DNA of 7,230 nucleotides, taken from assembly GCA_026002595.1 (NCBI GenBank), contig BOBW01000081.1, positions 1 to 7,230 of the forward strand, in the 5' to 3' direction. Below are positions 1-5,922 of the stretch, in pieces. This stretch comes from Spirochaetia bacterium (lineage in GTDB: Bacteria; Spirochaetota; Spirochaetia; Treponematales; Breznakiellaceae). A program made the translations under genes and the position numbers. How positions within the stretch are numbered: the first letter of the stretch is position 1; the number at the start of each line of letters is the position of its first letter. The notes below the pieces were generated by a model. It searched no databases and was not told the DNA's origin. It worked only from the letters and a program-made list of their open reading frames with translations.

Positions 1-1362
1 GATTTCAGCTTTGCCCTTTCACACGGGCTTTTCAGTTCAAATGATATTGATACGGGGACGCGGCGGCTCCTGCAGGTTTTGTCACAAACCTGGGACGCCG
101 ATATAGCGGATGGCTGTCCCCTGCCCCGCTCGATCCTGGACGCGGGCTGCGGTGTCGGGGTCATCGGAATCTGCGCGGTACGGGCCCTGATGGAAATCAA
201 ACCGACAGCAGGGGCCGGTGAATCCCCACCGCCCTTTTTTGTCCGCGCCCAGGACCGGGATGAACTGGCCCGGCTTTTTACCGAATATAACGCTGAAAAA
301 AATTCCCTGAAAACAGATGCCCCGATTCCGCTGACAGCGCACACCGAGCCGCTGCTTGCAGGACCGGCGGATCATCGCTGGGATCTCATCCTGACCAATA
401 TCCCCGCCAAAGCGGGAGAGCCCGTGCTGGAAGATTTTGTTCGCCGTTCCGTTGAACTGCTCAGCCCCGGCGGCAGGGTGATCATGGTGGCGGTTAATAC
501 CCTCAGCTGCTTTTTCCGGCCACTAATAAATCAGAACGGCGTTCTGGTCCGGGAAGAAACCGGCAAAGAGCATACGGTTTTTGTGTACCAGAAACGGGCG
601 GCTGAAACAGGGATCGGCGATGCGGAACATGCCGGGCAGGCGGCAGGCGGTCCCGTCATTGCAGGTGAACACTTCATTAAAAACAATTCCTTTTATCTGC
701 GGAGCAGTGAAGATTATGAAATGGAAGGCATTCGCTACCATATTGACGCGGTTCATGGGGCCGCAGAATTTGACCGGCCCGGCGCAGCCGCTGTTGCCGC
801 GGCAAAACTGGTAAGCCGCCTGGGACTGGAAAAAATATACCCCCCTATAGCAGGAGGCCAGGCGGCCCCCGGCGCAGCAATACTGATCCACGAATGCGGA
901 CAGGGCCACTTTCCCGCATGGCTTTTGCGGCGCGGACTCAGGGCGGATCGGCTGGTCCTCTCCGGCAGAAACATCCTCGCGCTGGAAGCGGCCCGACATA
1001 ACACTCAAGCGGCGGCCATGGATGCTACGGCTTTAACCGCCGAGGAGCTGTCAATTCAGGTGATCCCCGGCACGGAACTTCCAACAAAAGTTTCGCAGAA
1101 ACTTTTGACTGAACCGGGGACCTACAGTCTTATCGCCGCCTTCCCGGAAACGGTTCCCGGTACAGACCGGTTTACCGCACTGTGGGAAGATCTTGCGCGG
1201 CTGCTCCTGCCCGGCGGGATCGCCCTGATCGCAGTCCCCTCTTCGGAGGCGGAAAAATTTGACCGGAAAAAAACGGCCGGCGGACCTAATGGTCCGCACT
1301 TTATCCGGCTGGGGGATATCAAACGCCAGGGCTTCCGGGCCCTGGCGTACCGGAAAAACTAA
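1..1362 (+). CDS. SAM-dependent methyltransferase with two MTS-type halves (5' partial)
   Basis: The reading frame is open from base 1, so the gene starts before the window; 453 residues are visible, probably lacking only a few tens. A TTG at 79 is an internal codon, not the start. The first half looks like the small-methyltransferase (MTS) domain of RsmC/RlmG-type RNA guanine-N2 methyltransferases. Visible residues 4-20 contain the FALSHGLFSS...DTGT entry motif, 46-53 carry the SAM-binding LDAGCGVG, and 133-139 carry NIPAKAG where RsmC has NPPF. LLSPGG follows near 154. The second half (about residues 222-453) repeats the layout: a DAVHGAAEFDRPGAAA entry motif, then ECGQG in place of D-x-G-x-G, FPETVPG in place of the catalytic NPP motif, and LLLPGG. 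It therefore looks like a degenerate duplicate, perhaps for RNA binding. E. coli RsmC also pairs an active and an inactive domain, but with the inactive one first. The substrate cannot be read from the sequence; rRNA is an inference. The stop overlaps the convergent gene by 4 nt. Confidence 0.72.
   Translation, partial: DFSFALSHGLFSSNDIDTGTRRLLQVLSQTWDADIADGCPLPRSILDAGCGVGVIGICAVRALMEIKPTAGAGESPPPFFVRAQDRDELARLFTEYNAEKNSLKTDAPIPLTAHTEPLLAGPADHRWDLILTNIPAKAGEPVLEDFVRRSVELLSPGGRVIMVAVNTLSCFFRPLINQNGVLVREETGKEHTVFVYQKRAAETGIGDAEHAGQAAGGPVIAGEHFIKNNSFYLRSSEDYEMEGIRYHIDAVHGAAEFDRPGAAAVAAAKLVSRLGLEKIYPPIAGGQAAPGAAILIHECGQGHFPAWLLRRGLRADRLVLSGRNILALEAARHNTQAAAMDATALTAEELSIQVIPGTELPTKVSQKLLTEPGTYSLIAAFPETVPGTDRFTALWEDLARLLLPGGIALIAVPSSEAEKFDRKKTAGGPNGPHFIRLGDIKRQGFRALAYRKN
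1085..1107. repeat. Perfect 10-bp palindrome inside the methyltransferase gene
   Basis: The arms CAAAAGTTTC (1085-1094) and GAAACTTTTG (1098-1107) are perfectly complementary around the loop GCA. The AT-rich patch stands out in a GC-rich gene and encodes about eight residues (TKVSQKLL) in a predicted loop just before the second half's motif IV-like strand. It could be a small in-frame palindromic insertion or chance. Only a genome-wide count would tell. Confidence 0.5.
1267..1297 (-). terminator. Possible distal terminator for the leftward secreted-protein gene
   Basis: On the minus strand the hairpin GCGGACC-ATTA-GGTCCGC (1297-1280) is followed by CGGCCG and then seven T residues (1273-1267). 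It lies about 60 nt past the stop of the leftward gene, antisense to the methyltransferase 3' end. The six-base gap between stem and T-tract weakens the call; a stem using CCGG at 1281-1278 is an alternative. Confidence 0.33.
1323..1348. terminator. Strong hairpin at the convergent gene ends
   Basis: The perfect 10-bp arms ACGCCAGGGC (1323-1332) and GCCCTGGCGT (1339-1348) flank a TTCCGG loop. The hairpin lies within the last codons of the methyltransferase gene and begins 10 nt beyond the stop of the leftward gene. On the minus strand it is followed only by TTTGAT, and on the plus strand by an A-rich stretch. It is therefore a good RNA hairpin without a proper U-tract: plausibly a 3'-end stabiliser or transcription barrier between converging genes, not a textbook intrinsic terminator. 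Confidence 0.45.
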
Positions 1363-2027
1363 AACGCCGTCTGCTGCGCCGTTCTGGCGGCACGCAAAAA
1401 CTGGTCCATCAAATCCGCATATTCCTTTTTGATAACGAGACTCAGCGCAAGCCGTTGAATGAGAAATTTCCTGAAAGTTTTATTGGAAGTGATATACCGG
1501 ACATAGGTACATTCCTTCCCCTTAACCATGACATTTTCAAAATACCAGCCCCCCCAGGCGTCCTTTATCGAACCATCATCAGAAACATGGGAATAATAAA
1601 GCAGGTATTTGTCACGGGTGTTTAACTGCTCCGATGCCAAAGTGGTATACCTTGTATCATAGGAAAGATTATTGGACCCTATCCTGATATGCCAGCCCAG
1701 ATAGGCCCCTTCGTCCGCCCGATCCACCTTCATGCTTACCAGTCTTTTGAAAATCCCTGTGTATTGTTCATAATCGGTCACCACCCGGCGGAGCACATCC
1801 TGGGGAATATCGGTACATACATGGATATCTACCAGCATCCCGATCCACTTGCTCTGATCATCCCCCTCTTCCGCAGAAATTTGAGCCTCCAGCGCCGCAG
1901 GTTTATTGAAAATCTTTTCAAGATCCGTACCTGGGGGAATAAAGGCGAATTCCGCCTTGACCAAAACCGGGGACCAGAGCAAAAAAATGAAGATGAATCC
2001 GAGGTGTTTCAACAGGCCCGCACGCAT
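1359..2027 (-). CDS. Secreted SRPBCC/START-like lipid- or ligand-binding protein
   Basis: The protein is 222 residues. Residues 1-25 form a classical signal peptide: Arg3 and Lys7, a hydrophobic core FIFIFLLW, and a likely cleavage after VKA at 25. There is no lipobox Cys, so the mature protein should be periplasmic or secreted. From about residue 61 to 212 the pattern suits a helix-grip SRPBCC/START fold: an IHVCTDIPQDVL strand-helix entry, the VTDYEQY helix segment (83-89) that is typical of polyketide-cyclase/START-like proteins, beta-rich middle strands, a conserved-looking WGGWYFENV (158-166), and a long C-terminal helix. The ligand is unknown. The frame stays open upstream to 2408, but that part is antisense to xpt, and the signal peptide fixes the start at 2027. 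No Shine-Dalgarno sequence precedes this ATG (TTCTCACCT). The 3' end overlaps the convergent methyltransferase stop by 4 nt. Confidence 0.68.
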   Translation of the reverse strand: MRAGLLKHLGFIFIFLLWSPVLVKAEFAFIPPGTDLEKIFNKPAALEAQISAEEGDDQSKWIGMLVDIHVCTDIPQDVLRRVVTDYEQYTGIFKRLVSMKVDRADEGAYLGWHIRIGSNNLSYDTRYTTLASEQLNTRDKYLLYYSHVSDDGSIKDAWGGWYFENVMVKGKECTYVRYITSNKTFRKFLIQRLALSLVIKKEYADLMDQFLRAARTAQQTAF

Positions 2028-2034
2028 AGGTGAG

Positions 2035-2063
2035 AAGATACCAAATTCCAAAATGAATGGCAA
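2035..2063 (-). promoter_or_regulatory. Sigma70-like promoter for the secreted-protein gene
   Basis: On the minus strand the -35 box is TTGCCA (2063-2058), followed by a 17-bp spacer and the -10 box TATCTT (2040-2035). Only seven bases separate the -10 box from the ATG at 2027, so the predicted transcript would start at or next to the start codon. This agrees with the missing Shine-Dalgarno sequence. Confidence 0.45.
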
Positions 2064-2072
2064 TCCGTTGCC

Positions 2073-2101
2073 TTGACTTTCCCTTGCATCAACAATAGGA
2101 T
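2073..2101 (+). promoter_or_regulatory. Sigma70-like promoter for xpt
   Basis: The -35 box is TTGACT (2073-2078), followed by a 17-bp spacer and the -10 box TAGGAT (2096-2101). The GTG start of xpt is eight bases further on, so the mRNA would be leaderless or nearly so, and the AGGA at 2097-2100 would lie inside the -10 box and outside the mRNA. The spacer is too short for a purine riboswitch, and I see none, although xpt in Bacillus is riboswitch-controlled. Confidence 0.5.
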
Positions 2102-2109
2102 AAATCATT

Positions 2110-2682
2110 GTGCAGCTATTAAAAGATCGAATCCGCGCCGAAGGAAAGGTGATGCCCGGCAGCATCCTGAACGTGGGCAGTTTCCTGAACCAGCAGGCCG
2201 ACATCACCCTGTATAACGAAATCGGCAAAGAATTTGCCCGGCGTTTTTCCGGTGCCAAGGTAGACCGCATCCTGACGATTGAAGCTTCGGGGATCGGCAT
2301 TGCCTGCATCACCGCACAGTATTTTAAGGCGCCGGTTGTCTTTGGGCGGAAGTTCAGGGCAAAAAACATCGGCGACGATCTGTACAGCGCAAAGGTAACC
2401 TCATACACCCACGGTGTTGATTATACGATCACGGTCCCCCGTTCCTATTTACACGCCGGGGAATCGATCCTGCTCATCGACGACTTCCTCGCCAACGGCT
2501 GCGCCCTTGAGGGGCTTGCGGCCATTACGGAAACCGCGGGGGCTGTCCTTGTCGGCGCCGGGGTAGTCGTGGAAAAGGGTTTCCAAAACGGCGGCAAGCG
2601 GCTCCGGGAAAACAATATCCGCATTGAGTCGCTGGCGATTATCGATAAAATGAGCGTGGAAGAGGGGATTACGTTCCGCTAG
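2110..2682 (+). CDS. xpt: Xanthine phosphoribosyltransferase
   Basis: The enzyme transfers phosphoribose from PRPP to xanthine, giving XMP for purine salvage in the cytoplasm. The 190 residues match the size of Bacillus Xpt (about 194). Family landmarks are the N-terminal MQLLKDRIRAEGKV, SFLNQQAD (24-31) and EIGKEFARRF (37-46). LTIEASGIG follows at 55-63, then PVVFGRK (75-81), and the PRPP-binding LLIDDFLANGCAL (121-133) with its adjacent acidic pair. A late VEKGFQNGGKRL segment (154-165) and IESLA (172-176) complete the fold. The GTG start at 2110 is chosen because residues 1-14 match the conserved Xpt N-terminus. An ATG at 2152 has a better Shine-Dalgarno sequence (AAGGAAAGG) but would delete that helix. 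The gene is divergent from the secreted-protein gene and convergent with GH127. No purine permease gene accompanies it here. Confidence 0.92.
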   Translation: MQLLKDRIRAEGKVMPGSILNVGSFLNQQADITLYNEIGKEFARRFSGAKVDRILTIEASGIGIACITAQYFKAPVVFGRKFRAKNIGDDLYSAKVTSYTHGVDYTITVPRSYLHAGESILLIDDFLANGCALEGLAAITETAGAVLVGAGVVVEKGFQNGGKRLRENNIRIESLAIIDKMSVEEGITFR

Positions 2683-2703
2683 GGCCGCCCGCCATCCGCA
2701 GAC

Positions 2704-2833
2704 CGGGCAGCAGGAGGGTGTCCCCCACCCGAATGAAACTGGGGGAATCCGCTTACGAGCCTGCGCTTCGCTTGTCTCTCCAGCGGGGACGCCCAGAAAT
2801 TCATTCGGGCGTGTGCCACCCTCCCGTTGCCTG
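2704..2833. repeat. BIME/MITE-like paired-hairpin element between convergent genes
   Basis: Arm 2713-2737 and the reverse complement of arm 2800-2824 agree at 21 of 25 positions; both begin GGAGGGTG and end CCCGAATGAA. Pairing extends outward over 2704-2711 with 2826-2833 (two G-U pairs). It extends inward through CTGGG/CCCAG (2739-2743/2792-2796), CCGCT/AGCGG (2749-2753/2782-2786) and ACGAG/CTTGT (2755-2759/2771-2775). As an alternative, each half makes its own hairpin: TCCCCCA/TGGGGGA (2721-2727/2740-2746) and ACGCCC/GGGCGT (2789-2794/2807-2812). Both of these have 12-nt loops, containing GAATGAA and TTCATTC respectively, which are complementary. The element codes for nothing and has no T-tract. 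It may be a mobile repeat, a bidirectional transcription barrier, or both. Confidence 0.7.
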
Positions 2834-2873
2834 CCTGTGGCGGCTCTGCTGTAGGGAAGAAGGCAGCTACCCG

Positions 2874-4844
2874 TTATTTATTCACCCACACGGTCATTTC
2901 GCCGATCTTCCGGTTTGCCCAGGCGTAGTAGGGAATCAGCCGGAGCTCTTTGTCCTCAAGTGCGGTATTTGCGGCGTTGCGGTAGAGGGTATCTTCCTGC
3001 CAGTCTGTTTCTTTTTTTCCTGTAAATGAAATGGTGACTACCCCTTCGAGGAAGTCCTTTTCATATTGGACCTTGGGTTCCTTGGCGTCACCGGCGTGGA
3101 GCTTGAAGAGCCCCGGACCGTTATCGGCTTCCTCAAGGCAGTACACCACGGGGCCCCGGGTCACCGCGGTCTTGCCGATGTCCTCCCGGACACGGGGATT
3201 GGCCTCAATAAAAGTGACGGGCATGTCCAGGGTCAAATCCAGTTTGTCGCCGCTTTTCCATTCCCGGTGGATAAGGGCATAGCCGTCCTTCAGGGTATAG
3301 TTCGTTGCGCCGCCGTTCAGAACAAGAGTGAATTTGTTACACCAAGCGGGGATACGGATGCCGTAGGTAAATTGAGCTTTGTCTTCCAATTTGAAGGAAA
3401 TGCCCACATGCCCTTCCCAGGGATATTTTGTCTCGATCCCGATTTTCACGTCCCTGCCGCCGACCTTGACCCTTGCCTCGCTGCCCAGGAACAGGTGGGT
3501 GTAGAGGGTATCGGCATTGACCGAATGGACATATGTGCCCAATGACGCGATGATCCGGGCAAGGTTGGGGGGACAGCAGGCGCAGGCAAACCACTTCTGC
3601 CGTTCAATTTTTACGTGCCGGCGGGTACGGTCTTTCTGGGAAGCTTCGGGGATCACCTCCAGGGGGTTCACATAAAAGAAGGATTTGCCGTCCAGGGACA
3701 TGCCGCTGATGATGCCGTTGAAGAGGGCCTTTTCCAGCACATCGGCGTAGACTCCTTTCGGCGCAATGGCGGACAGGCGTTTTGCAAAGAAGGCAAGGCC
3801 GATGGAGGCGCAGGTTTCCCCGTACACCGTATCATTGGGAAGATCGTAATCGTAGGAAAAGGACTCGCCGTAGGCGGACTGCCCGATGGCGCCGGTGATA
3901 TACATCTGCCGGTTTACGATGTTGTTCCAAAGATCATCACAGGCCTGCATCAGCGCCTCGTCCCCGGTCAGGCGGGCAATGTCCACCATCCCGGAATAAA
4001 GGTACACCGCCCGGACCGCATGGCCTTCTGCCACATGCTGATCCCGGACCGGCTTACCCGCCTGATAGTACTGAAATTGAAAAAAACTATCTTTCCAGTA
4101 GAAATCGTTGTTGTTCCGTTTATTTTCTTCCTCAAAGTACAGGGGCTGTTTTCCCCGCTGATCGATAAAGTACTTTGCCAGTTTGAGGTGTTTTTCATCC
4201 CCGGTGATATTGTAGAGCCGGACCAGGGCCAGCTCGGCGATCTCGTGTCCGGGATAGCCGTGGAGCTTTCCTTCTTCGGGGCCGATATGTTTATCGATAC
4301 AGTCCGCATAGCGGATCATGGCATCCAGCAGTTTCCGTTTTCCCGCGGCCTCATAATAGGCAACAGCCCCTTCAACAAAATGCCCGAAACAGTACAGTTC
4401 GTGGTTATCCTTGAGGTTCGTAAAACGCTTTTCAAGCCCCGTGAGGATATAATAGGTATCCAGATAACCGTCCGGCTGCTGGGCATTGCAGACGATGTCG
4501 ATCGCCTCATCGAGTGTCTTTTCCAGCGCCGGGTCAGGATACCAGGCCAGGGAATAGGCGGCCGCCTCGATCCACTTGGCAAAATCGCTGTCCTGAAACA
4601 CCATGCCGCCGTGGCCCGCCGCGTTATCCACCCCGTAGTTCAATTCCGGGTGGCTGCGCTGGGCGGAAAGTTTGAAGTTCCGCATGGCGTAGCTGGGTTC
4701 CGCACCGGGAATACGGTCATTCAGGGCCTCCCACTGATAGGGAATGACCTGGGTCCGCACCCGTTCCATAAAGGGCGCCCAAAAACTGTCGTTGATCTTT
4801 ATACTGTTGAGGGGAACGTGGGTTGTGTACTTTGATGTGTCCAT
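2874..4844 (-). CDS. GH127 beta-L-arabinofuranosidase (DUF1680 family)
   Basis: This retaining glycosidase should release L-arabinofuranose from beta-linked arabino-oligosaccharides, as Bifidobacterium longum HypBA1 does. The 656 residues match HypBA1 (658). The catalytic zinc-thiolate set is intact. GESFSYDYDLPND supplies the acid/base Glu327, YGETC supplies Glu343 and Cys345, and CACCPPNLAR supplies nucleophile Cys423 and ligand Cys424. The spacing is nearly the same as in HypBA1 (Glu322, Glu338, Cys340, Cys417, Cys418). The N-terminal two thirds is the alpha/alpha barrel; from about residue 440 it turns beta-rich, including GIRIPAWC. No signal peptide is present, so it acts in the cytoplasm on imported oligosaccharides; no transporter gene is in the window. 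The start is set at MDTSK because AAGGAAG stands just upstream; a start ten codons earlier would overlap the aldo/keto reductase end. The gap to that gene is 13 nt, so the two are co-transcribed. The exact glycosidic specificity within GH127 is inferred. Confidence 0.93.
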   Translation of the reverse strand: MDTSKYTTHVPLNSIKINDSFWAPFMERVRTQVIPYQWEALNDRIPGAEPSYAMRNFKLSAQRSHPELNYGVDNAAGHGGMVFQDSDFAKWIEAAAYSLAWYPDPALEKTLDEAIDIVCNAQQPDGYLDTYYILTGLEKRFTNLKDNHELYCFGHFVEGAVAYYEAAGKRKLLDAMIRYADCIDKHIGPEEGKLHGYPGHEIAELALVRLYNITGDEKHLKLAKYFIDQRGKQPLYFEEENKRNNNDFYWKDSFFQFQYYQAGKPVRDQHVAEGHAVRAVYLYSGMVDIARLTGDEALMQACDDLWNNIVNRQMYITGAIGQSAYGESFSYDYDLPNDTVYGETCASIGLAFFAKRLSAIAPKGVYADVLEKALFNGIISGMSLDGKSFFYVNPLEVIPEASQKDRTRRHVKIERQKWFACACCPPNLARIIASLGTYVHSVNADTLYTHLFLGSEARVKVGGRDVKIGIETKYPWEGHVGISFKLEDKAQFTYGIRIPAWCNKFTLVLNGGATNYTLKDGYALIHREWKSGDKLDLTLDMPVTFIEANPRVREDIGKTAVTRGPVVYCLEEADNGPGLFKLHAGDAKEPKVQYEKDFLEGVVTISFTGKKETDWQEDTLYRNAANTALEDKELRLIPYYAWANRKIGEMTVWVNK

Positions 4845-4857
4845 AACTTCCTTTTTT

Positions 4858-5721
4858 TCACGCCACCGGGGCAAAGACCGTTTCTTCCACCATAAGGGCC
4901 CGGCTCTTCAATTCCGCCGGTTCTTCGGCGGAAAGGGGCGCGGGCTTCCCGTTGTACTTTTCCACGATTGAAAGGCCCAGCCTGAGCATCCTGATATCAC
5001 CGGGGCTTACCGCGGTATGCACATCCTGGGAGAGGGTATAGCGCAGGGCCAGTTCCGCCAAAGCGGGATCATCGAAGATGGGCCGGTACCAGCATTTGGG
5101 GAAGCCGTCGCCCCCGGACTCCTTGGCCCGATCCGCCAGGCCCTTGATCGCAATGCGGCCCATGTTGTTTTTGGCCGCCTCCGCAAGGGCCGCTTCGCTC
5201 AGGCCGTTCTTGAGACGGCAGGCCCAGTTCACCGGGAAAAGCAGGGTGTCAAAGGAAAAGGCCCTGATAAGCCGCAGGGCAACTTCATCAAAATGGGTGG
5301 AAAAGCCGATGTTGCGGACCAGGCCCTTCTGCTTTGCCTCAACCAGGGCTTCCACTGCCCCGCCGGGGCCGAGCACGGTGTCCACCTCTTCGGGATTGAC
5401 CCCGTGCATCTGGTACACGTCAAAATAATCGGTGCGGAGCAGTTTGAGGCTGTCCTGTAATTCTGCCAGGGCTTCCGCTTTGGTGCGGCGCCCGGTCTTG
5501 CAAGCCAGATGCACCTTTGTACGATAGGGCTGCAGGGCGGGCCCCAGCATTTCCTGGGCATTGCCGTAGGAAGGGGCCACGTCAAAATAGGTGACTCCCC
5601 GATCCACCGCTTCCGCCACCGCCCCGGCGGCCTCCTTTGTGGTGGCCTGCTTTACCACAATGCCCCCAAAGGCAAACACGCTGACCTTTAGCCCGGTTTT
5701 TCCCAAAATGCGTTCTTCCAT
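4858..5721 (-). CDS. Aldo/keto reductase
   Basis: This cytoplasmic NAD(P)H-dependent oxidoreductase interconverts a carbonyl and an alcohol. The 287 residues form a TIM barrel with the complete tetrad: Asp47 and Tyr52 in FDVAPSYG, Lys75 in ACKTG and His106 in YQMHG. The N-terminal RILGKTGLKVSVFAFGG is typical of the AKR family, and the cofactor loop is around AVSPGDIRMLRLGL (237-250). Unusually for the surroundings, the sequence before the ATG is a run of seven G residues (5736-5730) eight bases upstream, which probably serves as the ribosome-binding site. GH127 follows after 13 nt, so the physiological substrate may be L-arabinose or a related sugar carbonyl, but this is inference from linkage; the sequence does not fix the substrate. 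It is much shorter than the next gene's product and lacks its ferredoxin domain. Confidence 0.9.
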   Translation of the reverse strand: MEERILGKTGLKVSVFAFGGIVVKQATTKEAAGAVAEAVDRGVTYFDVAPSYGNAQEMLGPALQPYRTKVHLACKTGRRTKAEALAELQDSLKLLRTDYFDVYQMHGVNPEEVDTVLGPGGAVEALVEAKQKGLVRNIGFSTHFDEVALRLIRAFSFDTLLFPVNWACRLKNGLSEAALAEAAKNNMGRIAIKGLADRAKESGGDGFPKCWYRPIFDDPALAELALRYTLSQDVHTAVSPGDIRMLRLGLSIVEKYNGKPAPLSAEEPAELKSRALMVEETVFAPVA

Positions 5722-5742
5722 TTATTAAGCCCCCCCGTAACA

Positions 5743-5774
5743 TTTATATTGCATAAAATTTTGCCGAAGGGCAA
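5743..5774 (-). promoter_or_regulatory. Tentative promoter of the AKR-GH127 operon
   Basis: On the minus strand a -10 box TATAAA (5748-5743) lies 21 bases before the ATG. The best -35, TTGCCC (5774-5769), is 20 bp away, longer than ideal, and overlaps a small hairpin TTGCC-CTTC-GGCAA. The rest of the 5722-5819 spacer holds an 8-bp palindrome TACCGGTA (5808-5815) and a GGAATA/TATTCC pair (5793-5798/5814-5819) that might bind a regulator. All of this is weak. Confidence 0.3.
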
Positions 5775-5819
5775 GTTCTCCAAGACATCAAGGGAATAGA
5801 CAAGACCTACCGGTATTCC

Positions 5820-5862
5820 AAAAAAGCCCGGCCTACTCGGACAAAGTCCGCGGAACCGGGCC
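5820..5862 (-). terminator. Intrinsic terminator after the AKR-ferredoxin gene
   Basis: On the minus strand an outer GC stem GCCCGG/CCGGGC (5862-5857/5832-5827) encloses an inner stem CGGAC-TTT-GTCCG (5851-5839) and is followed by seven T residues, one G short of contiguous with the A-run read on the plus strand at 5820-5826. It sits about 60 nt past the stop of the upstream gene and separates the two leftward transcription units. Confidence 0.8.
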
Positions 5863-5922
5863 GGTTATCCAATAAAGGCATGGAATGGATGGAGATGCCC
5901 GCTCCTGCATGTTTGTGGAGCG

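Noticed and set aside
2028..2109. Purine riboswitch upstream of xpt.
   Set aside because: The predicted mRNA leader is essentially absent and no three-way-junction aptamer pattern can be drawn in the spacer.
2152..2154. ATG with good Shine-Dalgarno as the xpt start.
   Set aside because: It would remove the first 14 residues, which match the conserved N-terminus of Xpt proteins; kept only as a possible secondary start.
2224..2238. GGCAAA-GAA-TTTGCC inverted repeat inside xpt.
   Set aside because: It falls in codons for the conserved EIGKEFA segment, so the protein sequence explains it.
2028..2408. The leftward frame of the secreted-protein gene stays open to 2408, suggesting a 349-residue protein.
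   Set aside because: The extra part is antisense to the conserved xpt coding region, crosses the divergent promoters and would bury a clear signal peptide in the middle of the protein.
3615..4835. A long rightward open frame (406 codons) antisense to GH127.
   Set aside because: It is a mirror of the third-position bias in the strongly supported GH127 gene, has no recognisable motifs, and GH127 catalytic residues lie on the other strand.
4845..4874. A start ten codons upstream for GH127.
   Set aside because: It would overlap the aldo/keto reductase stop, adds a non-homologous charged leader, and the Shine-Dalgarno AAGGAAG fits the ATG at 4844.
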